A DNA stretch of 16,493 nucleotides from CAZYQW01 sp964649825. Its GTDB lineage: Bacteria; Planctomycetota; B15-G4; JADJEK01. The notes below the pieces were generated by a model. It saw only the letters and a list, made by a program, of their open reading frames with translations. It ran no database searches and was not told where the DNA came from. The translations under genes and the position numbers were made by a program. How positions within the stretch are numbered: the stretch's first letter is position 1; each line of letters starts with the position of its first letter. Of the stretch, positions 8,261-14,329 are shown piece by piece. The stretch covers positions 1-16,493 of the forward strand of contig CAZYQW010000036.1 of NCBI GenBank assembly GCA_964649825.1. The letters run 5' to 3'.

Positions 8261-8767
8261 ATGGCTGCGAAGAAGCAGACGATGAGAAGGAAGGCGGCGG
8301 CGAAGTCGCCGGCGAAGTCGCCGGCGAAGTCGGCGAAGGCGAAGTCCGCGAAGAAGCAGCCCGCGAAGCGGCCCGACTCGAAGGCGCACGCGGCCCCGTC
8401 GTCCGCCTCGCGGCCGCGCCGCTCGCCGTACGTCGAGGAGATCATCGCCCACGCGCTCGCGCTTCCCGAAGCGTGGGAGGATCACCCGTGGGGCGAGATC
8501 GTGGCGAAGGTCGGCAAGAAAGTGTTCGTCTTCTTCGGCGTCCAGGAGACGTTCGGGATGGCGGTCAAGCTCCCGGCGTCCGGGCCGAGCCTTCTGCAGG
8601 AGACGTTCGCGGAACCGTGCGGCTACGGGCTCGGCAAGGCGGGGTGGGTCGTGATCAAGCTCGACGCGAAGACGGTCCCGCTCGACCGCGCGAAGGCGTG
8701 GATCGAGGAGAGCTACCTCGCTGTCGCGCCGAAGAAGCTCGCCCTCGCGTGGGCGACGGGGAGTTGA
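8261..8767 (+). CDS. MmcQ/YjbR-family protein with histone-H1-like N-terminal tail
   Basis: A 168-residue protein in two parts. Residues 1-55 are almost entirely Lys, Ala, Ser, Pro and Arg, with KSPAK motifs repeated and a run of AKSAKK units, like the tails of eukaryotic H1 and bacterial HC1/HctB-type nucleoid proteins. Residues 56-168 form a compact MmcQ/YjbR (CyaY-like DNA-binding fold) domain: YVEEIIAHALALPEAWEDHPWGE, then a strand pair KVFVFFGVQE, AVKL, and the GYGLGKAGWVVIKL and WIEESYLAVAPKK segments. I infer a nucleoid-associated or DNA-binding role from the tail plus this fold; no target can be read. The start at 8261 has a GAGGCGAG purine tract; ATG at 8219 is in frame but overlaps the promoter-like TACGAT, so I prefer 8261. 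The tail DNA contains three 12-bp tandem units. Confidence 0.8.
   Translation: MAAKKQTMRRKAAAKSPAKSPAKSAKAKSAKKQPAKRPDSKAHAAPSSASRPRRSPYVEEIIAHALALPEAWEDHPWGEIVAKVGKKVFVFFGVQETFGMAVKLPASGPSLLQETFAEPCGYGLGKAGWVVIKLDAKTVPLDRAKAWIEESYLAVAPKKLALAWATGS
8299..8334 (+). repeat. Three tandem 12-bp units encoding SPAK repeats
   Basis: GGCGAAGTCGCC at 8299-8310 and 8311-8322 is followed by GGCGAAGTCGGC at 8323-8334, one base different. In frame this encodes the KSPAKSPAKSAK stretch of the basic tail. The unit is divisible by 3, so slippage would change tail length without a frameshift. Confidence 0.85.
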
Positions 8768-8855
8768 GGCCGAGCAAGCCCGGCGACTGCGTCCGCGATC
8801 GGTCGGTCGCCCTCGCGCGCAACGCTGTCCCGCGACGGCGCGCTCCGCCGAGGCG

Positions 8856-9989
8856 CTACGGCACCACGTACGCTCGCACCTCGAACCGGTAGAGGTCGAA
8901 GCGGCGCGCCGTCGCCTCGAACGTCGCGACGCGCTCGCGCTCGATCACCTCGACGAGGTCGGGCCGCGTGGCCCCGTAGGCGGCTCCGCCTTCGACCGGA
9001 ATCAGGATCACGCACGGCTGGTCGCCGAAGAGGAGCGCGTCGAGCTCGGCGTCCGTCTCGGGGAGTGGATGGACGTCGCGTGCCGTCAGACGTGCCGTGA
9101 CGTCCGGGGTCGTGGTGTAGATCGGAACGTCCGCCGCCGTCAGCTCGTTCGCGCGGTGGAGGGCGGCGCCCCAGGGGAACCGCAGGCCGCCGAGCAGGTC
9201 GCTCACGAAGACCGGCGCGTTCACCGCGAGCAGCAGCGTGGCGATCGCCAGCGGAGCCACGCGTCTCGCGTCGGCGACGACGAACCGCTCGAGCGCGACG
9301 GCGGCCGCCGCGAGCGCGATCGGGGAGACGCCGGCGAAGGCGATGAGTCGGTCCGGACCGTCGCCACCGAGGAGCCAACCGAGGAGCGCGTAGAGTCCGA
9401 GGGGGACGGCGAGCCATCGGCCCCGTTCGGTCGCCATGCCGCCGATCGCGATCGGCGCGACCGAGTACCCGACGTGGTGGAGGACGAGGAGGACGACGCC
9501 GAGCGCCGGGCCGGCGATCGAGCGCCACGCGAGCACCATCGGATCGGCGGGGGCAGCGCCGGGGGCGGCGCTCGTCCACGCGAGTCCGACGAGAGCGGCG
9601 GCGGCGGCGGCGAGGGCGGCGCGCCCTCCGCGCGCGGCAGGGGGCCGGAGCAGGAGGAACGCTCCGAGAGCGGCGGACAGGGCGAGGGCGCCGCCCGCGC
9701 CGGCCTCGCGCCCGGCCGCCAGCCCGAGCGGGTCGAGGACGCCGAGCACGGCGACGAGCCACGCGGTCGGTCGCGGTGCGGCGGCGAACGTGAGGAAGAG
9801 GACGGCGACGGCGCCGGACGAGAGGAACGCGGCGACGACGCGCGCCGCGGTGAGGGAGGCGAACCCGCTCCACCACGCGGTGTACGCTCCCTCCGCCTCG
9901 GCCGACGTGGCCGGCAGCGAATGGACCGCGAGGAGGCGCAGCAACAGCGCCGCGCCGAAGACGAGGAGCACGCAGCGGAGGTCCTTCAT
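8856..9989 (-). CDS. Polytopic membrane protein, possibly GT-C-like
   Basis: A 377-residue protein with a hydrophobic first segment (about 5-20), then a loop SAEAEGAYTAWWSG that resembles the acidic first loop of GT-C glycosyltransferases. Seven to nine Ala/Leu/Val-rich helices follow to about residue 265. The last 110 residues are soluble and contain strands such as DVPIYTTTPDV, CVILIPVEGG and RRFDLYRFEV, a layout seen in some dolichol-phosphate-mannose-protein mannosyltransferase-like proteins. No definitive catalytic motif is present, so the enzymatic role is a guess. Its ATG overlaps the stop of the lipoprotein gene (4 bp at 9986-9989), so the two form an operon. The stop is convergent with the MmcQ-type gene, with 88 bp between them. 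Confidence 0.7.
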   Translation of the reverse strand: MKDLRCVLLVFGAALLLRLLAVHSLPATSAEAEGAYTAWWSGFASLTAARVVAAFLSSGAVAVLFLTFAAAPRPTAWLVAVLGVLDPLGLAAGREAGAGGALALSAALGAFLLLRPPAARGGRAALAAAAAALVGLAWTSAAPGAAPADPMVLAWRSIAGPALGVVLLVLHHVGYSVAPIAIGGMATERGRWLAVPLGLYALLGWLLGGDGPDRLIAFAGVSPIALAAAAVALERFVVADARRVAPLAIATLLLAVNAPVFVSDLLGGLRFPWGAALHRANELTAADVPIYTTTPDVTARLTARDVHPLPETDAELDALLFGDQPCVILIPVEGGAAYGATRPDLVEVIERERVATFEATARRFDLYRFEVRAYVVP

Positions 9990-11056
9990 GCGTCGGCGGG
10001 TGGTCCCTCAGGCGGGTCCGGGGCCGTCTCGATCGCGTACAGGTAGAGGCCGAGCGCGCCGTCGGCCACCGCGAGCGTTCCGTCGAGGAGAGCCACGTCG
10101 AGCGCGTTCCCCGGCGTGCGTACGACGAACGCGACGCTCGGTGCGTCGCCGTCGAGCGCGAGCAAGACGACGTCCCCGGTCGCCACCGCCGCGGTCCGGC
10201 TTTCCGCGTGGATGGCGACGGCGCCCGCCAGCGGCAGCTCGGTCCCGGGCGTCGGGTTCGAGGGATCGCGCACGTCGACCGGCAGGACCGATCGGCCGGT
10301 CGTCACGAGCAGGCGGCCGTCCGCGAGCGCGAGGCGCGTCGGCCCGCGCGCACCGAGGTGGGCGACCGATTCTCCGTCGCGATCCCCGGTCCCCGCGATG
10401 GCGGCCTGTCCGATCGTCCGCCCCGACTTCGCGTCCGCCACCAGCACGGTCGTGCGGTCCGGCCCGTGGAGCCACGTGGCGCCCGCGCGCCCGACCGCGA
10501 GCAGCCGGTCCGGACCCAGGAGCACGGCCTCGGGCGTGCCGCCGAGCGCGGCGGTCAGCGCCTCGGTCGGCATCCGGGTGTCGACGCCGAGCCAGAGACC
10601 CGCTTCACTGGCGATCGCCAGGCGATCGTCGTGGGCGGCGACGTCGACGGCGCCGTCGAGCGAGACGTCGATCCTGCGCACGAGCTCGGGAGCGGTCGGG
10701 TCGAGGACGTCGTAGATCGAGATCACGCCCGCGGTCGACCAGCGCTCCGGCGCCGAGACGACGTAGAGCCGGTCTCCGGTCGCGATCACGTCGTCGGCGC
10801 GGACCCCGGCCACCGTCGCGATCACCTCGGGCGTTCGCGGCGCCGAGACGTCGACGACGCAGAACCCTCCTGCCCCGCAGCCGACGAACGCGAGCACTTC
10901 GGTCAGCGCCACCGACGTCGCCGCGCCGGCCGGCATCGGCACGTGACCGAGTCCGACCGCGACCCGGGCGCCGCTCGGATCGAGCGGGACCGGATCCGGC
11001 GGCGTGACGCATGCGGCGAGCGCGAGGGCGGCGAGGAGGACGACGAGACGAATCAT
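9986..11056 (-). CDS. Lipoprotein with LVIVD-type beta-propeller repeats
   Basis: A 356-residue protein. The signal peptide MIRLVVLLAALALAAC has a good lipobox (LALAAC, Cys16), so Lgt, encoded in this same window, should acylate it. The mature part contains recurrent blades with the LVIVD pattern (V-V-D-V-S-x-P-x-x-P-x-V-I-A), for example FCVVDVSAPRTPEVIATV, ISIYDVLDPTAPELVRRI and VLPVDVRDPSNPTPGTEL, spaced through the whole chain and predicting a propeller of about seven blades. Such proteins are generally scaffolding or binding modules; no enzyme motif is seen. The ATG at 11056 lacks any Shine-Dalgarno sequence and has a GGTACGAT box 8 bp upstream, suggesting a leaderless transcript. The downstream membrane-protein gene overlaps by 4 bp. 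Confidence 0.82.
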   Translation of the reverse strand: MIRLVVLLAALALAACVTPPDPVPLDPSGARVAVGLGHVPMPAGAATSVALTEVLAFVGCGAGGFCVVDVSAPRTPEVIATVAGVRADDVIATGDRLYVVSAPERWSTAGVISIYDVLDPTAPELVRRIDVSLDGAVDVAAHDDRLAIASEAGLWLGVDTRMPTEALTAALGGTPEAVLLGPDRLLAVGRAGATWLHGPDRTTVLVADAKSGRTIGQAAIAGTGDRDGESVAHLGARGPTRLALADGRLLVTTGRSVLPVDVRDPSNPTPGTELPLAGAVAIHAESRTAAVATGDVVLLALDGDAPSVAFVVRTPGNALDVALLDGTLAVADGALGLYLYAIETAPDPPEGPPADA

Positions 11057-11064
11057 GGCCGCGA

Positions 11065-11072
11065 ATCGTACC
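11065..11072 (-). promoter_or_regulatory. GGTACGAT box before the lipoprotein gene, candidate leaderless promoter
   Basis: On the minus strand GGTACGAT ends 8 bp before the ATG at 11056, nearly the same spacing as the copy at 2029-2036 before ATG 2046. There is no Shine-Dalgarno sequence in between. A transcript initiated 6-8 bp after this -10-like hexamer would begin at or next to the start codon. Confidence 0.4.
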
Positions 11073-11191
11073 GTCGCGCGCGCGGACGGCCCAGGCCGAG
11101 TCGGCGGAGGCGTCGAAACGGTCCGGCTTTGGCTCTGAGATGCCCGTCTGGCGCGAATCGAGCTCGGCCCGCGGCGCTTGGCCGGCGTGAG

Positions 11192-12154
11192 TCAGCGGAT
11201 CCGAACCATCCGCCGCCGCTCGTCTGCGGTCAGCACGCGCGCCCGATCGAGGTCCGCGAGGAAGCGCAGGCCGTCGGTGTAGTAGCCGGCCGTCCGCCGC
11301 AGTCCGGCCAGCCGCGTTCCGAAGTGGCGGTTCAGGACCTCGACGAACAGCTCGCGCGTGTACTTGGCGAAGATCGAAGCGAGCGCGACCTCGAACCCCT
11401 CCCGCTCGCCGCCGACGACGTAGACGAGCTCGATCTCTCGGCCGCCGCCGCGCACCCGGTACGAGGAACGGCCCGCCGCCTCGCCGTCGATCGCAATCGA
11501 CTCCATCGGGAACGCGCTCTGGAGCAGGTCGGCGTACCGGCGCCGTCCACCATGGCGGTCGCAGATCACGCGGAACGACGCCGCCCCGTGCGCGCGCAAA
11601 TCCTCGATCAGGGTGACGTTCAGGTCGAACAGGAGGCGCGCCTTCGATCCGTACCGCTCCGCGCGTTCGTTGAACTCCGCCTCGAGGACCGGCGCGATGC
11701 CGACCCGGATCGGTCGAACCCCGGTCTCCCCGGCGGCGCGCTCGAGCCGATCGCGACCGGAGAGCACCCGCGCCCGGTCGGCCCGAAGCGGCACCTCGAG
11801 GCGGGTGAGCTCGCGGTACCACGGGTAGGCGTCGATCGGGAGCGCCGGCCCGACCCGATGACGTTCGAGGAACTCGAACGCGGTGGCGGGCGGGCTCGAG
11901 CCGGCGACGAACGAGGAGAACGCCAGCGCGACCGTCTCGAGCTCGGCGAGCCCGGCGCCGCCGCGGTGGAGGCACTTCGAGTCGACCACCGGGAGGCGGG
12001 CGGTCCGCGCGCCGGGCTTCGGGACGCGACGGAGCGTGGCCGATCGCAGCGTTCGCCAGAGGTCGTCGGCGTCCGAATCGAACGACGCGAGCGCGGCGAC
12101 CAGCGGGCCGAGGACCGGCCCGTAGCCGGCCTCGTCGATGCCGGCCCGGATCAT
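11192..12154 (-). CDS. Divergent ribonuclease HII-like (RNase H fold) protein with GYG in place of GRG
   Basis: A 320-residue protein with the RNase HII signature in order: AGIDEAGYGPVLGPLVAA (D7, E8), VVDSK (58-60, like the DSK motif), FRVICDRHGG (D199, third carboxylate) and ALASIFAKYTREL (K265, like ASIxAKVTRD). Two points are odd. The Gly-Arg-Gly loop that senses the RNA-DNA junction in RNase HII is Gly-Tyr-Gly. The fourth carboxylate, normally Asp ten residues before the Ser of ASI, appears to be Glu in EREGFEVALAS. It is also about 100 residues longer than typical RNase HII (about 200), with the extra sequence mainly between the second and third motifs. It may be a structure-specific nuclease, not a ribonucleotide-repair enzyme. 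I chose ATG 12154 (GAGGA with 7-nt spacer) over 12196 because the conserved strand begins at once. Confidence 0.75.
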   Translation of the reverse strand: MIRAGIDEAGYGPVLGPLVAALASFDSDADDLWRTLRSATLRRVPKPGARTARLPVVDSKCLHRGGAGLAELETVALAFSSFVAGSSPPATAFEFLERHRVGPALPIDAYPWYRELTRLEVPLRADRARVLSGRDRLERAAGETGVRPIRVGIAPVLEAEFNERAERYGSKARLLFDLNVTLIEDLRAHGAASFRVICDRHGGRRRYADLLQSAFPMESIAIDGEAAGRSSYRVRGGGREIELVYVVGGEREGFEVALASIFAKYTRELFVEVLNRHFGTRLAGLRRTAGYYTDGLRFLADLDRARVLTADERRRMVRIR

Positions 12155-12204
12155 CGGCGTCCTCGGCTCAAGTCGAACGACGAGACCCGCCGACATCCAG
12201 AAGC

Positions 12205-12275
12205 GAGCTTTCCTCGAACCCGACCGGAGCGAACCCCCCGGGCGCCCAGCATCCCCACCTTCCTTGGAGCTTTCC
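12205..12275. repeat. Two 9-bp direct repeats GAGCTTTCC between divergent genes
   Basis: GAGCTTTCC occurs at 12205-12213 and 12267-12275 in the 122-bp gap between the RNase HII-like gene and the receiver-like gene. The second copy overlaps the Shine-Dalgarno region of the receiver-like gene. They could be operator half-sites, but nine bases in a small gap is weak evidence. Confidence 0.3.
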
Positions 12276-12276
12276 C

Positions 12277-12675
12277 GTGCGGTGCCTCATCGCGATCGAC
12301 GACGCCAACGTTCGAGACGCGGTCGCGACCGCGGCCGCGAGCTTCGAGGGCGTCGAGGTCGACGTGTTCGACGCCGATGGCGGCAGCGAGGCGGTTCGCC
12401 GGCGTCGCTACGACTTTGGAGTGGTCGCGCTCGGCGCCGGACGTGAGGTCGAGGACGCGGCAGATGCCTTGCGCACGCTTGCTCCCAACCTTCATCTCAT
12501 CGCCCTTTCGCCACGCACCTCGCTCCAGCACCGGCGGGACGAGAAGCCGAGGCTCAACTTGTTCGCCCTGCTCGGTACGCCCGTCGACCCGGTCGAGCTC
12601 TATCGAACGCTGCGGCGCGTCCTCGAGCGGCTCAAGAAGCCCGACGCGGTTCCCGATTCCTCGCCGCGAGAATGA
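12277..12675 (+). CDS. Degenerate response-regulator receiver (pseudo-receiver) domain protein
   Basis: A stand-alone 132-residue protein with CheY-like topology. It has the acidic pair D8-D9 in LIAIDDA and the hydrophobic strand YDFGVVALG, where the phosphoacceptor Asp is replaced by Ala51. LHLIALSP carries Ser78 at the conserved Thr/Ser site, and LLGTPVDPVEL has Thr101 in place of the invariant Lys before Pro. Without the phosphoacceptor and Lys it should not be regulated by phosphorylation and may work by protein-protein contact. GTG at 12277 is the likely start, with GGAG at 12266-12269 and a 7-nt spacer. No kinase or output domain is adjacent. Its 3' end overlaps the end of lgt by 44 bp, tail to tail. 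Confidence 0.68.
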   Translation: MRCLIAIDDANVRDAVATAAASFEGVEVDVFDADGGSEAVRRRRYDFGVVALGAGREVEDAADALRTLAPNLHLIALSPRTSLQHRRDEKPRLNLFALLGTPVDPVELYRTLRRVLERLKKPDAVPDSSPRE

Positions 12676-13429
12676 AGCCGGTCAGGCCGATCAGGAAGAC
12701 CGGGATCGAGATCCACTGTGCGGTGGAGAGGCCGGAGTAGATCCCGCGCGCGTCGTCGTCGCCGCGGTAGATCTCGCAGATCGAGCGACCGATCGGATAC
12801 AGGATCAGGGCGAGATAGAAGACCTGCCCGCGGAAGCGCTGATGCCGCGCCACCCAGCTCAAGATCAGGAAGATCGTGAACGCCTGCAGCATCATGTAGA
12901 TCTGCGTCGGGTGGAGCGGCTCGCCGCGCAGGTGGACCGGGAGCAGGGAATCGGGCTGATCGGTCGGGAAGCGGATCGCCCACGGGAGACCCTCCGCGCG
13001 CTTGCCGAAGTCATCGCCGACCAGCAGGCAGCCGATCCGACCGATCGCCTGCCCGAGCAACACGCCCGGCATGCAGACGTCGCCGAGCGTGACGTAGTCG
13101 ATCTTGCGGCGGCGCGTGAAGATCCAGCCGGAGAGGAACGCTCCGACGAAGCCTCCGTACGAGACGAGCCCGCCCTTCCAGATCTGGAGGGCGAGCAACG
13201 GCTCGTCCGCGAACTCCTTCCACTGGACGATCACGTAGAGGATCCTCGCCCCGAGGATGCCTCCGATCATCACCCACATCAGGAGGTCGCCGATCGCCTC
13301 CGGGTCGATCTTTCCGGTCCGCCGCGCCTCCCTCGACGACCACCAGTAGGCGGCGAGGAACGCGAGCGCGACCATCACGCCGAACGCGCGAATCGGAATG
13401 CCGAACGGCTCACCGAGAATCGGATACAT
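12632..13429 (-). CDS. lgt: Prolipoprotein diacylglyceryl transferase
   Basis: Lgt is an inner-membrane enzyme that moves diacylglycerol from phosphatidylglycerol to the lipobox Cys of prolipoproteins, the first step of lipoprotein maturation. At 265 residues with about seven membrane helices it has the normal size. Visible family motifs are GGILGARILYVI, WKGGLVSYGGFVGA (the HGG-type motif, here with Tyr), the signature GQAIGRIGCLLVGDDFGK (GRIGxxxxGxxxG), PLHPTQIY and GRSICEIYRGDD. Tyr in place of His in the HGG motif is a natural variant in several lineages, as far as I recall. ATG at 13429 has GGAG with a 5-nt spacer; a GTG one codon upstream is also possible. The 3' end overlaps the receiver-like gene on the other strand. 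The lipoprotein at 9986-11056 is a likely substrate. Confidence 0.93.
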   Translation of the reverse strand: MYPILGEPFGIPIRAFGVMVALAFLAAYWWSSREARRTGKIDPEAIGDLLMWVMIGGILGARILYVIVQWKEFADEPLLALQIWKGGLVSYGGFVGAFLSGWIFTRRRKIDYVTLGDVCMPGVLLGQAIGRIGCLLVGDDFGKRAEGLPWAIRFPTDQPDSLLPVHLRGEPLHPTQIYMMLQAFTIFLILSWVARHQRFRGQVFYLALILYPIGRSICEIYRGDDDARGIYSGLSTAQWISIPVFLIGLTGFILAARNREPRRAS

Positions 13430-13512
13430 CACCGCTCCATCCCCGAGCGTGCCGGATCAGCACAACCCCGGTCGCTCGAGAGTCCCACCGGAACGGATCC
13501 GAAGTCTCGTCC

Positions 13513-13549
13513 CGATGATGTAAAGGTTTATAGTTGATCTGCTTGTGCC
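13513..13549. promoter_or_regulatory. AT-rich promoter-like island upstream of lgt
   Basis: In an otherwise 70% GC window this stretch is markedly AT-rich. On the plus strand it holds TATAGT (13529-13534, 5 of 6 to TATAAT). On the minus strand it holds TATAAA (13532-13527), suitably placed about 90 nt upstream of lgt. No strong -35 box was found on either strand, so direction is unresolved: it could drive lgt leftward, a small RNA rightward, or both. Confidence 0.45.
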
Positions 13550-13644
13550 ATCCCTTGTCGTGATGTCGGCCGCTGGCACGCGGTTTGTGTAACGATCGTC
13601 GCACGGCGCACTCGAGCGCGCACGGCACGGAGACAGACAGTTTC

Positions 13645-13723
13645 GAGGCCCCCCTGGACCATTCGGATTTACGAAGAAGGGTGCCCATCATCGTTCCGAG
13701 AGCGGTCGGGCCAGGGGGGCCTC
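13645..13723. terminator. 79-bp imperfect palindrome: long hairpin, terminator or structured RNA
   Basis: The outer arms GAGGCCCCCCTGG (13645-13657) and CCAGGGGGGCCTC (13711-13723) are perfectly complementary. Inside, ACC (13658-13660) pairs with GGT (13704-13706), TCGGA (13663-13667) with TCCGA (13695-13699) and ACGA (13671-13674) with TCGT (13691-13694), giving about 25 bp around a 16-nt tip. Read rightward, GTTGTTTGT follows the stem, a fair U-rich tract. Read leftward, it begins 18 bp after the FabZ-like stop. The helix is longer and more bulged than ordinary terminators. Confidence 0.6.
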
Positions 13724-13741
13724 GTTGTTTGTATCGCGAGT

Positions 13742-14227
13742 CTACGTGGGAATCACCATTCCCTTGATCACGCCGTCATAGACGACGCGACCGTCGACCA
13801 ATCCCTGCGTGCGGAACACGCCCGAGTTCAATCGCATCTTCTCCTTCACCGCGACGAGATAGAGTCGTTGGCCCGGTAGGACGGTGCCGCGGAAACGGAC
13901 GTCGCCGAGCCCGGCGAAGCCGAAGAAGCGGTTCCCCGCCTCCTGCATCACGGTGTCGAAGTAGTAGCCGCAGAGTTGTCCCGCCGACTCGACCATGAGC
14001 ACTCCCGGCATCAGCGGTCGACCGGGGATGTGTCCACGCACCCAGAACTCGTCGTCGCGGACGTCCTTGTAGCCGACCGCGAACCCGTCCTCGGGAGCGA
14101 AGTGGACGATCCCGTCGAGCAACGCCATCTCGTGCCGGTGGGGGAGCACCTTGTAGATCTCGTCCGGGCCGATCACGATCTTGGTCAGATCGAGGGAGGA
14201 GAGGTCGATCAGCTCTTGGACGGGCAT
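13742..14227 (-). CDS. FabZ-like 3-hydroxyacyl-ACP dehydratase (hotdog fold)
   Basis: A 161-residue hotdog-fold protein with the FabZ signature: IYKVLPHRHEMALLDGI (25-40), then RGHIPGRPLMPGVLMVESAGQ (64-84). That segment contains catalytic His66 and Glu80 at FabZ spacing and the GRPxMPGVL loop. FabZ enzymes dehydrate 3-hydroxyacyl-ACP in type II fatty-acid synthesis. The gene is not in a fab or lpx cluster here, so it could be the housekeeping FabZ or a specialised paralogue for another acyl chain. The start at ATG 14227 (GGAG with 7-nt spacer) leaves a short N-terminal extension of about 20 residues before the domain. It lies 102 bp downstream of, and on the same strand as, the repeat-type membrane protein, so the two may be co-transcribed. 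A long hairpin follows its stop. Confidence 0.87.
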   Translation of the reverse strand: MPVQELIDLSSLDLTKIVIGPDEIYKVLPHRHEMALLDGIVHFAPEDGFAVGYKDVRDDEFWVRGHIPGRPLMPGVLMVESAGQLCGYYFDTVMQEAGNRFFGFAGLGDVRFRGTVLPGQRLYLVAVKEKMRLNSGVFRTQGLVDGRVVYDGVIKGMVIPT

Positions 14228-14329
14228 CACTCGGCTCCGCGTGGCGTACAGGCGGCCGAACAAACCGCCCGGCGGGCGTCCCGTCAAGAGCCCAGCCGCC
14301 GGGATCGGGGCGAGCCGGGCGCGATGCCC

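Larger units (their letters stand above)
13430..13741. other. 312-bp intergenic region between lgt and the FabZ-like gene
   Basis: No credible gene on either strand; short open frames here show no family resemblance. It contains an AT-rich promoter-like island (13513-13549) and a 79-bp imperfect palindrome (13645-13723). Together these are compatible with a non-coding RNA of about 190 nt read rightward, or with the 3' end of the FabZ-like transcript read leftward. Confidence 0.6.

Noticed and set aside
8299..8334. CRISPR-like short repeats
   Set aside because: Units are 12 bp, contiguous without spacers and in frame with a coding repeat; they encode the SPAK tail.
10208..13537. An 1109-codon plus-strand open frame across the lipoprotein, RNase HII-like and lgt genes
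   Set aside because: Arg/Asp/Pro-rich shadow with no recognisable motif; three real genes on the opposite strand explain the region.
13410..13691. Small minus-strand open frame of 93 codons covering the lgt upstream region
   Set aside because: No homology, runs through the palindrome region and overlaps the lgt start; no Shine-Dalgarno support.
13645..13723. Bacterial SRP (4.5S) RNA, suggested by the single long hairpin
   Set aside because: The conserved GGAAG/AGCAG asymmetric-loop motif of SRP RNA is missing on both strands.
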